Positions 1-8,750 of a stretch of 64,000 nucleotides of DNA are shown one piece after another. Position 1 is the stretch's first letter, and each line of letters opens with the position of its first letter. The position numbers were made by a program, and so were the translations under genes. The notes beneath the pieces were generated by a model. It had not been told where the DNA came from and ran no database searches. It was given only the letters and a program-made list of their open reading frames with translations. Where the stretch lies: contig NZ_FNEG01000001.1 in the NCBI RefSeq assembly GCF_900100075.1, positions 930,001 to 994,000 on the forward strand, in the 5' to 3' direction. This DNA is from Chryseobacterium jejuense. Lineage in GTDB: Bacteria; Bacteroidota; Bacteroidia; Flavobacteriales; Weeksellaceae.

Positions 1-428
1 TGGATGTCATTGTAAAAATTACAGGCCAGGATATTATTTGCAACCCTGTGCACAAATTCATTTCCTGCTGTGAAGGTTATTTTATCACTCCTGTGAAGCT
101 GTGTCAGCTTAGGGAATCTGTTTTTGATAATAACCTTGTTTTCCTGGAAATCATTAAGTACAGTAATGCTGTCCTGAGAAGGATCACCAATAAATTCGCC
201 AAAATGAAGATTGTTGATTTTAAAATTGTTGAAAGTAATGAAGGAGCTCCCGTCATACCGTACAAGACCGTTTTCCGTAGAGATCCAGATAAAGCCATAC
301 TTATCTTTAACAATGGCCTTTGCACTGCTTTGTGGAAGTCCATTGTCAATATTATACCAGGTAGAAGTATAGCGTTGTCCGTATATGTTGAAATATAAGC
401 AAGTGAAAAACAATGCCCAAACTCTCAT
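1..428 (-). CDS. Regulator-propeller sensor protein, N-terminal part (runs off window)
   Basis: The minus strand is open from an ATG at 428 to the window edge (142 codons). It begins with a signal peptide (MRVWALFFTCLYFNIYGQ) and then reads NIDNGLPQSSAKAIVKDKYG followed by FIWISTENGLVRYDG, the classic regulator-propeller repeat (Reg_prop). In Bacteroidetes such repeats form the periplasmic sensor of hybrid two-component proteins or of Y_Y_Y/LuxR-type one-component regulators. The output domain is outside the window, so the class cannot be decided. A 6-bp hairpin (447-462) lies in the short leader. No stop is visible because the gene continues left. Confidence 0.85.
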   Translation of the reverse strand, partial: MRVWALFFTCLYFNIYGQRYTSTWYNIDNGLPQSSAKAIVKDKYGFIWISTENGLVRYDGSSFITFNNFKINNLHFGEFIGDPSQDSITVLNDFQENKVIIKNRFPKLTQLHRSDKITFTAGNEFVHRVANNILACNFYNDI

Positions 429-986
429 GTAAAACTGATATGTGTCTCTTGCTAAAGCAAGAAACGGTTAATAATAGTTTTTGTACAAGTCGAAGTTTTT
501 TTAATAGGTAGGAACGATTGGGAATAAACTTTTGTCATTAATTTTTTGTCTCTGTGTTTAATGAGTTAAAATGGTTTCGTTTGATGCCGTAAAAATAATG
601 AAATTATACAGATAAATCAGCATATTTTGATTTGTTTTAACATGAGTTTTGTCGGTATTTGTTGATGATAACAATGATATTAGTCGGCTTTTTTGTAGTA
701 ATATTTCTACACTGAGTGATAATTTATTTTACGAAATTGGTTATAATGAGACTTTATTGATGTCTGAATTTGTTTAAAAAAAAGTTTATGATCTCTAAAA
801 TTTGAGCATTTTATAATAGTAGATGTGAGATTTCGGAGGGTAATGTGCTATGTATTGTTGTTGAGACACAAGAAGATAAAATTTGTTGATTGATAGTTGG
901 GGTAATATTTTGTGAATAGTCTTTATCTATAAGATTTTTGTAGTAAAAATTTTACAAAAAAATGATGTTTATTCTACAGCTTTTTT
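429..986. other. AT-rich intergenic region without recognised gene
   Basis: I see no convincing reading frame on either strand. The left end is the leader of the minus-strand sensor gene; the remainder is low-complexity AT-rich DNA up to the candidate promoter at 987. Confidence 0.5.
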
Positions 987-1017
987 TTGACTGAATAAGG
1001 CAGTATACCTACTTTTG
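987..1017 (+). promoter_or_regulatory. Flavobacterial promoter for a small transcript
   Basis: TTG at 987-989 and TACTTTTG at 1010-1017 match the flavobacterial -33/-7 form TTG-Nx-TAnnTTTG with a 20-nt spacer. No ORF follows directly; a hairpin terminator lies about 110 nt downstream. Confidence 0.5.
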
Positions 1018-1022
1018 CAAAC

Positions 1023-1134
1023 AGTTCCCACAATGATGAAAAGAGATTGTTTTCTGCAATAAAGGTTCTAAGAACACAAACGATTTATCTCAAAAAAAAC
1101 AAAGGTCTCTTCAAGAGGTCTTTTGTTTTTTCTG
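1023..1134 (+). ncRNA. Candidate small RNA of about 110 nt
   Basis: The stretch sits between a good promoter (-7 box 1010-1017) and a hairpin with a U-rich tail (1097-1131, pairing improved by G-U on this strand). No start codon opens a sizeable frame. It could be a free small RNA or an attenuated leader of the AraC-type gene at 1312. No family was recognised. Confidence 0.35.
1097..1131 (+). terminator. Intrinsic terminator
   Basis: AACAAAGGTCTCTT pairs with AAGAGGTCTTTTGTT (two G-U pairs, one bulge) and is followed by TTTTT. Confidence 0.55.
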
Positions 1135-1311
1135 ATGAAATTAGAGTTTGATTAAATGCAAATACAATATTAAAAATTCATCTGTTTTTTTAAGGATAAA
1201 AAAAGTAGAGTTATTGTCATTTTATACTTGTCCGAAAAGTTCACCATATAGATTTTAATTCGTATTTTTATTTTTATAATTTTAATTAATTATAAGAAAA
1301 GAAACAACAAG

Positions 1312-1665
1312 ATGAAAAGAAGCGAAGAAATTACCCATCAGTATTTTAGTTTTTTAAAAAATCATGTCCAGCAAGTGATTTCAGGAGATGTATCTGAATT
1401 TATGGAGGTAAATGAAATTGCTGGAAAGCTGGCTGTTTCTCACAAACATCTTACTGATACCATAAAAAAAGAAACAGGACAGCATCCATGCTACTTTTAT
1501 GATAATGAAATTATCCAGAAAGCTAAACATATGCTTGTGGATTCCAATTATTCTGTTGCGGAAATTGCCCGTATATTTACGTATGATCCCTCCAATTTTT
1601 CAAAATTTTTCAAAAAAATGACAGGCGAAACACCAGGTGATTTCAGAAAGGCTTCGGGAAGATAA
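1312..1665 (+). CDS. Stand-alone AraC-type DNA-binding protein
   Basis: The 117-residue product consists almost only of an AraC/XylS C-terminal domain with two helix-turn-helix units. Residues about 30-75 (MEVNEIAGKLAVSHKHLTDT and IKKETGQHP) are the first unit; residues about 78-113 (YSVAEIARIFTYDPSNFSKF, FKKMTGETPGDFRK) are the second and carry the AraC signature. No ligand-binding or dimerisation domain is present, whereas most AraC regulators are about 280 residues. It likely binds DNA, with an unknown signal and target. The gene is monocistronic, flanked by long AT-rich spacers. Confidence 0.85.
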   Translation: MKRSEEITHQYFSFLKNHVQQVISGDVSEFMEVNEIAGKLAVSHKHLTDTIKKETGQHPCYFYDNEIIQKAKHMLVDSNYSVAEIARIFTYDPSNFSKFFKKMTGETPGDFRKASGR

Positions 1666-2021
1666 GTTTTAAATTCTTTCAAAAAACCTGATAGATAGTA
1701 TGGTTTTATATAATTTATTTCTTTATTTTGTGATTAAATATAAGAAGTGCAGTTGTTAGTACGGTTTCTGAGAGTAATGTTATTCAATTTGTAAATCATT
1801 GAAAAAAATAATCTTTTATAAATGAGAAGGTTGTAATAAATAAGGCGTTTTTTTTACGGTTTATTTATTAATATTTATTTATGAGTTTCTTTTTTTATTA
1901 AATTTAATCTTAGAAAATTGATTAAATCAAAAATCTAAAATTTTAAAAAAAGGCAGATATATATAATAATTTGGTTTCAATAGCATGATGTCTTTAATAT
2001 TTTTTTAATTTCATAAATCTC
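1666..2021. other. AT-rich intergenic region
   Basis: No coding or RNA signal recognised apart from the promoter at its right end. Confidence 0.5.
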
Positions 2022-2050
2022 TTGAACCCCCTTTATTAGTTATATATTTG
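2022..2050 (+). promoter_or_regulatory. Promoter of the oxoamine synthase gene
   Basis: TTG (2022-2024), an 18-nt spacer and TATATTTG (2043-2050) match the flavobacterial housekeeping promoter. The start codon follows at 2083, giving a leader of about 26 nt. Confidence 0.65.
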
Positions 2051-2082
2051 TTATTTGAACCACACTAAATAACTAACTTAGG

Positions 2083-3339
2083 ATGAGTATTGATTTTGCT
2101 ACAGCAACATTTAAAGATTTTGAGAATATCCCTGATTACGATATTGCTCAAAGAGCGGATTATTTTTATGAATTTCTAGACGATATGAAAGCTAGAGGGC
2201 ACATGAATTACAGACTGAGAAATACCTCAGGAACGAATGCAACATTAAATATTAATATTGCAGATCAGAATAAACAGTATGTAAGCTTTGTATCCAGTGA
2301 TTATTTAGGATTTACACAGCACCCGAAAGTAAAACAGGCTGCTATTGAGGGAATAGAAAAATATGGAACAGGAACCGGGGCAACACCACTTATTGGGGGA
2401 TATTTCGATTACCATTATGCATTGGAAAAGAAAATTGCAGGTTTTTTTGGAAGAAATGAAGATGAAGCAGTTATATTTACTACCGGATATACAGCTAATA
2501 GTGCCACTTTGCAGATACTGTTACAGAAAGAAGATATTGCCATTCTGGATAGTGCAGTACATGCCAGTGTACACGAAGGATGTGTTTTTACAAATAAAAA
2601 AACGTTTCCACATAATAATTTGGAAGCTTTGGAACACATTTTGAAGATATCAGAAAATACGTACCGTACGAAACTCGTTATTGTGGATGGAGTCTATTCT
2701 CAGGATGGTGACACTTCACGTATTAGCGAAATATATGATCTTGTTAAGAAATATAATGCTTACCTTATGGTAGATGATGTGCATGGCGTCGGCATTATGG
2801 GAAAAACAGGAAGAGGAACTCTTGAAGATCCGCATTTGCTTGATAAAGTAGATTTTATTACAGGTACTTTCAGTAAAACTTTCGGAAATTTAGGAGGTTA
2901 TGTGATTACCAATAAAAAGATCGCCTCTTTCCTTAAGTTTCAATCCCGACAACAGATTTTCTCCGCTACCGCTCCACCTTCCTCCGCCGGAATCGTTACA
3001 GCCATCGAATTGATTGATGAAGAACCGATTTGGAGAGAAAGATTATGGAACAACATCCATTATTTAAAAAAAGGTCTTGATGACTTAGGTCTTGATACCG
3101 GAATTACCTGCTCAGCTATTATTCCTGTGAAAATTGGAGATCAAAGTAAAATGTGGGATATTGGTAGAATGCTGATTGAAGAAGGAGTCTATACCAATCC
3201 TATTATGTATCCGGCTGTAGCCAGAAAAGATGCAAGAATCAGGATGAGCGTAACGGCAAGACACGAGAAAGAACATCTCGACAAAACACTTAATGTCTTT
3301 GATGATATTAATAAAAAAATGCATATTGCAAAAAAATAA
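2083..3339 (+). CDS. Alpha-oxoamine synthase family PLP enzyme (serine palmitoyltransferase or cysteate acyltransferase type)
   Basis: The 418-residue protein is a fold-type I PLP enzyme of the alpha-oxoamine synthase family (BioF, KBL, SPT). Visible landmarks are FVSSDYLGFTQHPKV near residue 70, GTGTGATPLIGGY, the VDDVHGVGIMG segment that holds the cofactor Asp/His, and GTFSKTFGNLGGY with the Schiff-base Lys. The family condenses an amino acid with an acyl-CoA/ACP. In Bacteroidetes the paralogues with this long N-terminus make 3-ketosphinganine (serine) or the sulfonolipid precursor (cysteate); I cannot tell which from sequence alone. No biotin genes are adjacent, so BioF is unlikely. A TetR gene follows after 6 nt. 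Confidence 0.8.
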   Translation: MSIDFATATFKDFENIPDYDIAQRADYFYEFLDDMKARGHMNYRLRNTSGTNATLNINIADQNKQYVSFVSSDYLGFTQHPKVKQAAIEGIEKYGTGTGATPLIGGYFDYHYALEKKIAGFFGRNEDEAVIFTTGYTANSATLQILLQKEDIAILDSAVHASVHEGCVFTNKKTFPHNNLEALEHILKISENTYRTKLVIVDGVYSQDGDTSRISEIYDLVKKYNAYLMVDDVHGVGIMGKTGRGTLEDPHLLDKVDFITGTFSKTFGNLGGYVITNKKIASFLKFQSRQQIFSATAPPSSAGIVTAIELIDEEPIWRERLWNNIHYLKKGLDDLGLDTGITCSAIIPVKIGDQSKMWDIGRMLIEEGVYTNPIMYPAVARKDARIRMSVTARHEKEHLDKTLNVFDDINKKMHIAKK

Positions 3340-3345
3340 TAAATT

Positions 3346-3978
3346 ATGCCTAGAAAAGTAGTGCAGGGCCCAATTAGGGACAAGGAAAAAACCAAACAAA
3401 AGCTGCTCGCAGCAGTTGGTAAAATTTTAAGAGTAAAAGGTTACTCAGGATTAAAAGTAAGTAAAATTGCGGCAGTAGCTGGCTTCGACAAAAAGCTTAT
3501 CTATGAGTACTTTGGAAGTACTGATAAACTTATTGATGAGTATATCAAATCTCAGGATTATTGGAGCAAATTCAGTCCAAACATTGAAGAAGAACAACAG
3601 TCAAGCAAAGGTCAGGATGCTTTAACAAAAGGTATTCTAGCTCAGTTTGAAAATTTGAAGAAAAATAAAGAACTTCAAAAAATTATTCTTTGGGAACTTT
3701 CTGAAAGCAAACCAATCCTTAGAAAACTTGTTCAGGAGAGGGAAGATGTTGGAAAAGTACTGTTCGAAAATATTACGGATCCTTATTTTGGAGAAGATGC
3801 AAAAAGATTCAGAGCTATTATTGCTTTAATTGTTTCTGGTGCTTATTATCTAAACCTTTACCCTGCCTATAATGCAAGCGAATTCTGTGGTCTTGATATG
3901 AAAACTGAAGAGGGCAGAGCTGAAATAGAGAAAGCAATTGTTGAAATTGTAGATTTTGCTTATCAGAAAAAGAAATAA
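3346..3978 (+). CDS. TetR/AcrR family transcriptional regulator
   Basis: The 210-residue product has a TetR N-terminal helix-turn-helix (residues about 12-58: KTKQKLLAAVGKILRVKGYS, VSKIAAVAGFDKKLIYEYFG) and an all-helical C-terminal ligand or dimer domain without recognisable specificity. It starts 6 nt after the oxoamine synthase stop, so the two are almost surely cotranscribed. By inference it may sense a lipid or acyl ligand and control this operon; no operator palindrome was identified at the promoter. Confidence 0.85.
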   Translation: MPRKVVQGPIRDKEKTKQKLLAAVGKILRVKGYSGLKVSKIAAVAGFDKKLIYEYFGSTDKLIDEYIKSQDYWSKFSPNIEEEQQSSKGQDALTKGILAQFENLKKNKELQKIILWELSESKPILRKLVQEREDVGKVLFENITDPYFGEDAKRFRAIIALIVSGAYYLNLYPAYNASEFCGLDMKTEEGRAEIEKAIVEIVDFAYQKKK

Positions 3979-4082
3979 AGAATTAATTAAAAGTTTTCCA
4001 ATTAAGACAGAATTATACTTCTTGTGGATAATTTGAAAACTTTTAATTTTCAAATTAAAACTATATTTCTTATTTTTGACCA

Positions 4083-5782
4083 ATGGAAAATTTTATAGTA
4101 TCTGCAAGAAAATATCGTCCTCAGGAGTTTGACACAGTGGTAGGACAATCCCATATTACGGATACTTTAGAACATGCAATTGAAGAGAGCCAACTTGCTC
4201 AGGCGTTGCTTTTCTGCGGTCCTCGTGGTGTGGGTAAAACTACTTGTGCCAGAATTTTAGCAAGAAAAATCAACGAGAAAGACGGCTCTGTTTCAGAAGA
4301 TGGCTTTGCTTATAATATCTATGAATTGGATGCTGCATCCAATAACTCTGTAGATGATATCAGAGAATTAATAGACCAGGTACGCTTTGCTCCTCAGGTT
4401 GGTAAATACAAAGTATATATCATTGACGAGGTTCACATGCTGTCTTCTGCCGCTTTCAATGCTTTCCTTAAAACATTGGAAGAACCGCCTGCTCATGCCA
4501 TTTTTATCTTAGCTACTACGGAGAAGCATAAAATTATTCCAACCATTCTATCCCGTTGTCAGATTTATGATTTTAAAAGAATCACTATCGAAGACATTCA
4601 GGGACATCTAAGAAATATAGCTCAGAAAGAAAATATCCAATATGAAGATGACGCCCTGTACCTGATTGCTCAAAAGGCTGATGGTGCATTAAGGGATGCG
4701 CTTTCTATCTTCGACAGGCTTTCTACTTTTTCCCAGAGAAATATTACACTAGCAAAAGCCGCAGAAGTACTGAACATTCTGGACTACGATCAATATCTGA
4801 ACATTGTGGATCTTGCCAAGGAAAACAAAATTCCTGAAGTTCTTTCCGCTTTTAATGATATTGTTAAAAAAGGTTTTGATCCTCATATTTTTGTTGCCGG
4901 ATTAGGAAATCACTTTAGAGATTTAATGATGGCTCAAAACGCTTCAACCATAGATCTGATTGAAGTAGGGGAGAAAACAAAATCTAAGTTTGTAGAGCAA
5001 GGCCAGAAATGGAGTGCACAGCTGCTTATTGACGGGATTGAAATCTGTAATCATGCAGATATTAATTACAAGAATTCCAAGAACCCAAGACTTACTGTTG
5101 AGATTGCACTAATGCAATTGTCTTCGCTGACTGCTAATTCAGACGTTACTAAAAAAAAAAATTCCTGATACTGGCTCCGTTTCTCAGTGAGAAACAGGAA
5201 GTGAAAATCCCTGAAAAAGTTCAGGAGAAAAAAGAATCCGTTAAAACAGAACAAACTGTACAGACGGAAAGTGTTCAGACTGCTGTCATTAGCAAAACCT
5301 CAAAACCTTTATCCAGACCAGGAGTTTCTTCAGGCTTCAGCATTAATTCTTTTCTAAATAAAGAAGAGAAAACTGAGGTTGTAGAAGATGTTGTGGTGAG
5401 AACCGATAATTTGCCCAAAAACCATTTTACTGATACAGATCTTCAGGCAGAATGGAAAATTATGCTTAAACAGCTGCAGATAAAAAATAATTTTGTTTTT
5501 AATGCCGTGAAAACTTTTAAGCTGGAGAAAAAAGAGGAGAGTAAGATCAAAGTTTTGTTCCCTTCCGACTCGGCAAAAGTAGAATTTGATAAAATAAGTG
5601 GAGAATTTTTTAATCATTTCAGAAGAAAAGTTCAAAATTATTCTATTGAGGTAGAATACGTGCGAGACGTTGAAAATCTGAAGATTGCAGTAGTGACTAA
5701 AAGAAAAATTTACGAAAAATTCATAGAAAAAAATCCAATTTTGAAAGATCTTGATGATTTAATGAAGTTTGATTTGACATAA
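4083..5782 (+). CDS. dnaX: DNA polymerase III gamma/tau subunit, with frameshift at an 11-A run
   Basis: The clamp-loader ATPase starts at ATG 4083. Residues 46-53 (GPRGVGKT) are Walker A, 111-118 (VYIIDEVH) Walker B and 157-159 (SRC) the arginine-finger motif. The usual four zinc-binding Cys are absent from the short segment between Walker A and ELDAASNNS, which I believe is normal in this class. The first frame stops at 5168 (361 aa, gamma-like). The -1 frame is open from the A-run (5151-5161) to 5782 and encodes the tau C-terminal part (linker, then EWKIMLKQLQ and later KIYEKFIEKNPILKDL), giving about 566 aa with a -1 shift. This resembles dnaX slippage in E. coli and Thermus; a homopolymer sequencing error is the alternative. 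Confidence 0.85.
5151..5195 (+). promoter_or_regulatory. Slippery A-run and downstream hairpin in dnaX (recoding site)
   Basis: Eleven consecutive A (5151-5161) precede the gamma stop TGA (5166-5168). A perfect 7-bp hairpin GTTTCTC-AGT-GAGAAAC (5179-5195) lies 17 nt after the run. A -1 ribosomal shift, or RNA polymerase slippage adding one A or dropping two, joins the two frames. Confidence 0.6.
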
Positions 5783-5796
5783 TTTTTATATATTTG
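5769..5796 (+). promoter_or_regulatory. Promoter at the 3' end of dnaX
   Basis: TTG (5769-5771), 17-nt spacer, TATATTTG (5789-5796). It overlaps the dnaX stop and would start a transcript near 5803 that covers the small membrane ORF and may run on into the DAHP synthase gene. Confidence 0.45.
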
Positions 5797-5879
5797 TCAA
5801 AGTTTTCTGCGAGAAATAACTTTTCGACAAAAACAAATTATAGTAAGAAACGCTAAAACAAAGACATTTCCAGAACAAA

Positions 5880-6042
5880 ATGGAAAAATTATCTAATACA
5901 TATCTGTCTTTCTTTGCACCCGCTAATTATTTTAGCGGTTATTTTAGCTTTTCTGCTTCTTATTTTAGAAATTTTAGAACGTATTACCGATTTTATTGGT
6001 ACTGTTAATAAAATTTCTTTCCAAAAAATACAGGAGAAGTAG
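5880..6042 (+). pseudogene. Possible small membrane peptide gene, frame interrupted
   Basis: An ATG at 5880 opens MEKLSNTYLSFFAP. The +1 frame reads HPLIILAVILAFLLLILEIL and ERITDFIGTVNKISFQKIQEK before a stop at 6042. The second part is a clean transmembrane helix with a charged tail but has no ATG of its own; the only near start is TTG 5914. Either a one-base frameshift separates start and helix, or the peptide starts at TTG. No homologue is recognised. It is the only coding signal in the 395-nt gap 5783-6177. Confidence 0.35.
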
Positions 6043-6177
6043 AGCCCTTTCATTTTCCTGATTCCTTTAAACAAGTTTGAACGGCATTTTTTTGAAAAGA
6101 ATTATAAATTAATTTTATAATCAAAGGGCTATTGCTGTGAACTTAACAAAAAATATAAAAACAATAAAATTTAGAAT

Positions 6178-7260
6178 ATGAATTTAAAAGATTTAAAAAA
6201 CGAGTGGATTAATGAGCTTACACAGCCCTTAATGATTGCAGGACCTTGTAGCGCTGAAAGTGAAGCACAGATGCTTGAAACTGCCAGAAGAATTAAAGAA
6301 TCAAACGCTCAGGTGTCAGTATTCCGTGCAGGAATCTGGAAACCTCGTACTAAACCTAATGGGTTTGAAGGAGTAGGAGTGATCGGTTTGAACTGGCTAA
6401 AAAAAGTAAAGGAAGAGTATGGTTTCAAAACAGCAACTGAAGTTGCTAATGCACACCACGTATTTGCAGCATTAGAAGCTGATGTAGATGTTCTTTGGAT
6501 TGGAGCGCGTTCTACAGTAAACCCTTTTACGGTACAGGAAATTGCAATGGCTTTAAGAGGAACAGATAAGCCTGTATTTGTGAAAAACCCTGTAAATCCG
6601 GATCTTGCCTTATGGGCTGGAGCATTAGAAAGACTTTTAGGACAAGATATTAAAAACCTGGGAGTAATTCACAGAGGATTCTCAACATACCAAAAAACAA
6701 AATACAGAAATAACCCGAACTGGCAAATTGCCCTTGACTTCAAAAGCCAGTTCCCGAATATTCCAATGTTAATTGACCCGTCTCACATCTGCGGAAACAG
6801 AACAGGATTGGCAGATATTACACAGGAAGCGCTTAACGTTGGTTACCAAGGGGCTATTATTGAAACTCACTCTAATCCTGATGAAGCGTGGAGTGATGCT
6901 GCACAACAAATTACTCCTGAAGTATTGGCAGAATTAATTGGTAATTTAAAAGTAAGAAGTACAAATCTTGCAGGTTTCGAAGGAGAAATGGGAAGACACA
7001 GAACCCTGATCTCTGATCTTGATTTCCAGTTAATTGAGCTTCTTTCTCAAAGGATGAAAATTTCAGAAAAAATCGGGAAACTTAAAAAGGAAAACGATAT
7101 TGCAATCTTCCAGCCGGAACGTTGGAAAGTAATTACAGAATACGCAACTCAAAAAGCAAAAGAAACAGGAATGTCTCAGGATTTTATTGAGAAAGTATTC
7201 AAAGCGATTCATGAAGAATCTATTGAGGTACAGAACAGTATCATGATTGATAAGGACTAA
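6178..7260 (+). CDS. Bifunctional DAHP synthase / chorismate mutase
   Basis: The 360-residue enzyme joins two shikimate-pathway activities. Residues about 10-260 are a class I-beta DAHP synthase (MIAGPCSAESEAQM, FRAGIWKPRTKPNGFEG, IDPSHICGNR), condensing phosphoenolpyruvate and erythrose 4-phosphate. Residues about 270-355 are an AroQ-type chorismate mutase (HRTLISDLDFQLIELLSQRM, KISEKIGKLKKEN). In Bacteroidetes the C-terminal mutase also allows feedback control by prephenate or chorismate; this is family knowledge. It appears monocistronic here. Confidence 0.93.
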   Translation: MNLKDLKNEWINELTQPLMIAGPCSAESEAQMLETARRIKESNAQVSVFRAGIWKPRTKPNGFEGVGVIGLNWLKKVKEEYGFKTATEVANAHHVFAALEADVDVLWIGARSTVNPFTVQEIAMALRGTDKPVFVKNPVNPDLALWAGALERLLGQDIKNLGVIHRGFSTYQKTKYRNNPNWQIALDFKSQFPNIPMLIDPSHICGNRTGLADITQEALNVGYQGAIIETHSNPDEAWSDAAQQITPEVLAELIGNLKVRSTNLAGFEGEMGRHRTLISDLDFQLIELLSQRMKISEKIGKLKKENDIAIFQPERWKVITEYATQKAKETGMSQDFIEKVFKAIHEESIEVQNSIMIDKD

Positions 7261-7285
7261 ATATCAGATATAAGATAATAGGAGT

Positions 7286-7355
7286 AGGGCTTTGGGAAAA
7301 AGAATTTAGGTAATTGAAACATTTGTTTTCACCTATATTCTAAACCCTAAGCCCT
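7286..7355. repeat. Imperfect inverted repeat between DAHP synthase and rsgA
   Basis: The arm 7286-7311 (AGGGCTTTGGG...ATTTAGGT) is inverted at 7331-7355 (ACCTATATTC...AAGCCCT). It could act as terminator for the gene to the left; it resembles the other AT-rich inverted repeats of this window in layout, not in sequence. Confidence 0.5.
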
Positions 7356-7362
7356 AATTCCT

Positions 7363-7370
7363 TATATTTG
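7363..7370 (+). promoter_or_regulatory. -7 box of rsgA
   Basis: TATATTTG lies 14 nt before the rsgA ATG (7384), so the leader would be only a few bases. No clear -33 TTG was found. Confidence 0.45.
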
Positions 7371-7383
7371 CACCATATTATTT

Positions 7384-8310
7384 ATGAAAGGAAAAATCAT
7401 TAAATCTACAGGCAGTTGGTACCAGGTTTTGGAATTGGAAACAAATAAAATTTTCGAGGCCAGAATCAGAGGGAAATTCAAATTGATTAAAACAAGGCTT
7501 ACCAATCCGCTTGCTGTAGGTGATTTTGTAGAGTTTCAGCTTGAACAGGATGATATTGCTTGGATTACGAAAATTGAATCACGAAGGAATTACCTGATCA
7601 GAAAATCTGTTAACCTTTCAAAAGAAGCCCATATTATTGCGTCTAATATTGATTTGGCATGCTTTATTTTTACGTTGAAACATCCGGAAACTTCATTAGG
7701 TTTTCTGGATAGATTTCTGGCGTGTTGTGAAGCCTACAATATTACACCCTTAATTCTTTTCAATAAGATTGACGTTCTTCATGAAGAGGAAATCGAAATT
7801 GTAAAAGATGTTGAGTTCATTTATCAGGAAATAGGATATGATACGTTGGAAATTTCATCGTATTCAAAACTGAATCTGGATCAGCTTCAGGAAATGCTGA
7901 AAGATAAAACTTCTGTATTTTTCGGACATTCAGGATGTGGGAAATCTACATTGGTGAATGCATTACAACCCGGACTAAACTTAAAAACATCTGAAATTTC
8001 AGATACCCATTTAAAGGGAAAACATACTACGACCTTTGCACAGATGCACTTCTGGCATTTTGGCGGAAATGTTATTGATACTCCTGGTGTTCGTGAATTT
8101 GCAATGATTGATATTGAAAAAGAAGAAGTACAGCATTATTTCCCTGAAATATTCAAAAAAAGAGAAGAATGTAAGTTCCACAATTGTCTTCATATCAATG
8201 AACCGAAATGTGCTGTAATTGATGCTCTTGAAACAGAAGAGATTCAGCATTCCCGTTATGCTACTTATATAAAGCTAATGGATGAAGCGGAAGAAGCGGC
8301 TCAAAAATAA
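7384..8310 (+). CDS. rsgA: Ribosome small-subunit-dependent GTPase A
   Basis: The 308-residue protein has the circularly permuted GTPase order typical of RsgA/YjeQ: an N-terminal OB fold (residues about 1-70), then G4 FNKID (near 120), G5, G1 GHSGCGKSTLVN (near 182) and G3 DTPG (near 233). A C-terminal zinc finger follows (CKFHNCLHINEPKC, ligands Cys, His, Cys, Cys). The enzyme assists late maturation of the 30S subunit in the cytoplasm. It stands alone, between an inverted repeat and a strong terminator. Confidence 0.96.
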   Translation: MKGKIIKSTGSWYQVLELETNKIFEARIRGKFKLIKTRLTNPLAVGDFVEFQLEQDDIAWITKIESRRNYLIRKSVNLSKEAHIIASNIDLACFIFTLKHPETSLGFLDRFLACCEAYNITPLILFNKIDVLHEEEIEIVKDVEFIYQEIGYDTLEISSYSKLNLDQLQEMLKDKTSVFFGHSGCGKSTLVNALQPGLNLKTSEISDTHLKGKHTTTFAQMHFWHFGGNVIDTPGVREFAMIDIEKEEVQHYFPEIFKKREECKFHNCLHINEPKCAVIDALETEEIQHSRYATYIKLMDEAEEAAQK

Positions 8311-8333
8311 TTGTAAAAATTTATATCTATAAA

Positions 8334-8369
8334 AAAATACCTTCATATCATGAATATGGAGGTATTTTT
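8334..8369 (+). terminator. rsgA terminator
   Basis: AAAATACCTTCATAT (8334-8348), loop CATGA, then ATATGGAGGTATTTTT: a 15-bp stem with one G-U and a T-run. Confidence 0.85.
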
Positions 8370-8394
8370 CTTTAGATATATTTTGGTAGAAAAC

Positions 8395-8427
8395 AAACCT
8401 AACAGGTTTTTAAAGCCTGTTAGGTTT
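8395..8427. repeat. Palindromic element AAACCTAACAGG
   Basis: AAACCTAACAGG (8395-8406) is inverted as CCTGTTAGGTTT (8416-8427) with further weak pairing in the loop. It looks like a REP-type intergenic palindrome rather than a gene's own terminator, since the rsgA terminator lies just before it. Confidence 0.55.
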
Positions 8428-8750
8428 ATCTTCTAGTAAATAATTCTTCTTATCTCATTTTTCATCTCAGGTATAAATCTTAAAAAAAAGAAAAAAATAA
8501 TTTCAGGAAACTATTTTTAATCATTTTTTGAAATGAAAAATAATTAAATTTTAGAATAACTCTACTTTTTGTCACTGAGAATTTATTGTATAACTCCACT
8601 TTTTCGTGTCAGAATTTATGGAAATAAAAAAATAGTAAGAAAATATCAATTATTTCATTGATTGAAATAGAAGCAATACTATATTAATATACTTTTATAT
8701 GGTTTTTGATTTTATCAAATCGATAAAGAAAACACGTATTTTTTACAAAT
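8428..8750. other. AT-rich intergenic region
   Basis: No gene or RNA recognised between the palindrome and the terminator at 8751. Confidence 0.5.

Noticed and set aside
48..398. 116-aa reading frame on the plus strand
   Set aside because: It is the shadow of the minus-strand sensor gene, whose regulator-propeller motif is clear.
2083..3339. 8-amino-7-oxononanoate synthase (BioF)
   Set aside because: No biotin genes nearby and the long N-terminus fits lipid-type oxoamine synthases better.
5162..5782. dnaX as a plain pseudogene
   Set aside because: Both frames are well kept, the break sits exactly at an 11-A run with a hairpin, and dnaX is essential, so recoding (or a sequencing error) is far more likely.
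5889..6074. 61-aa basic reading frame on the minus strand
   Set aside because: Complement of the hydrophobic plus-strand peptide; no start context and low-complexity composition.
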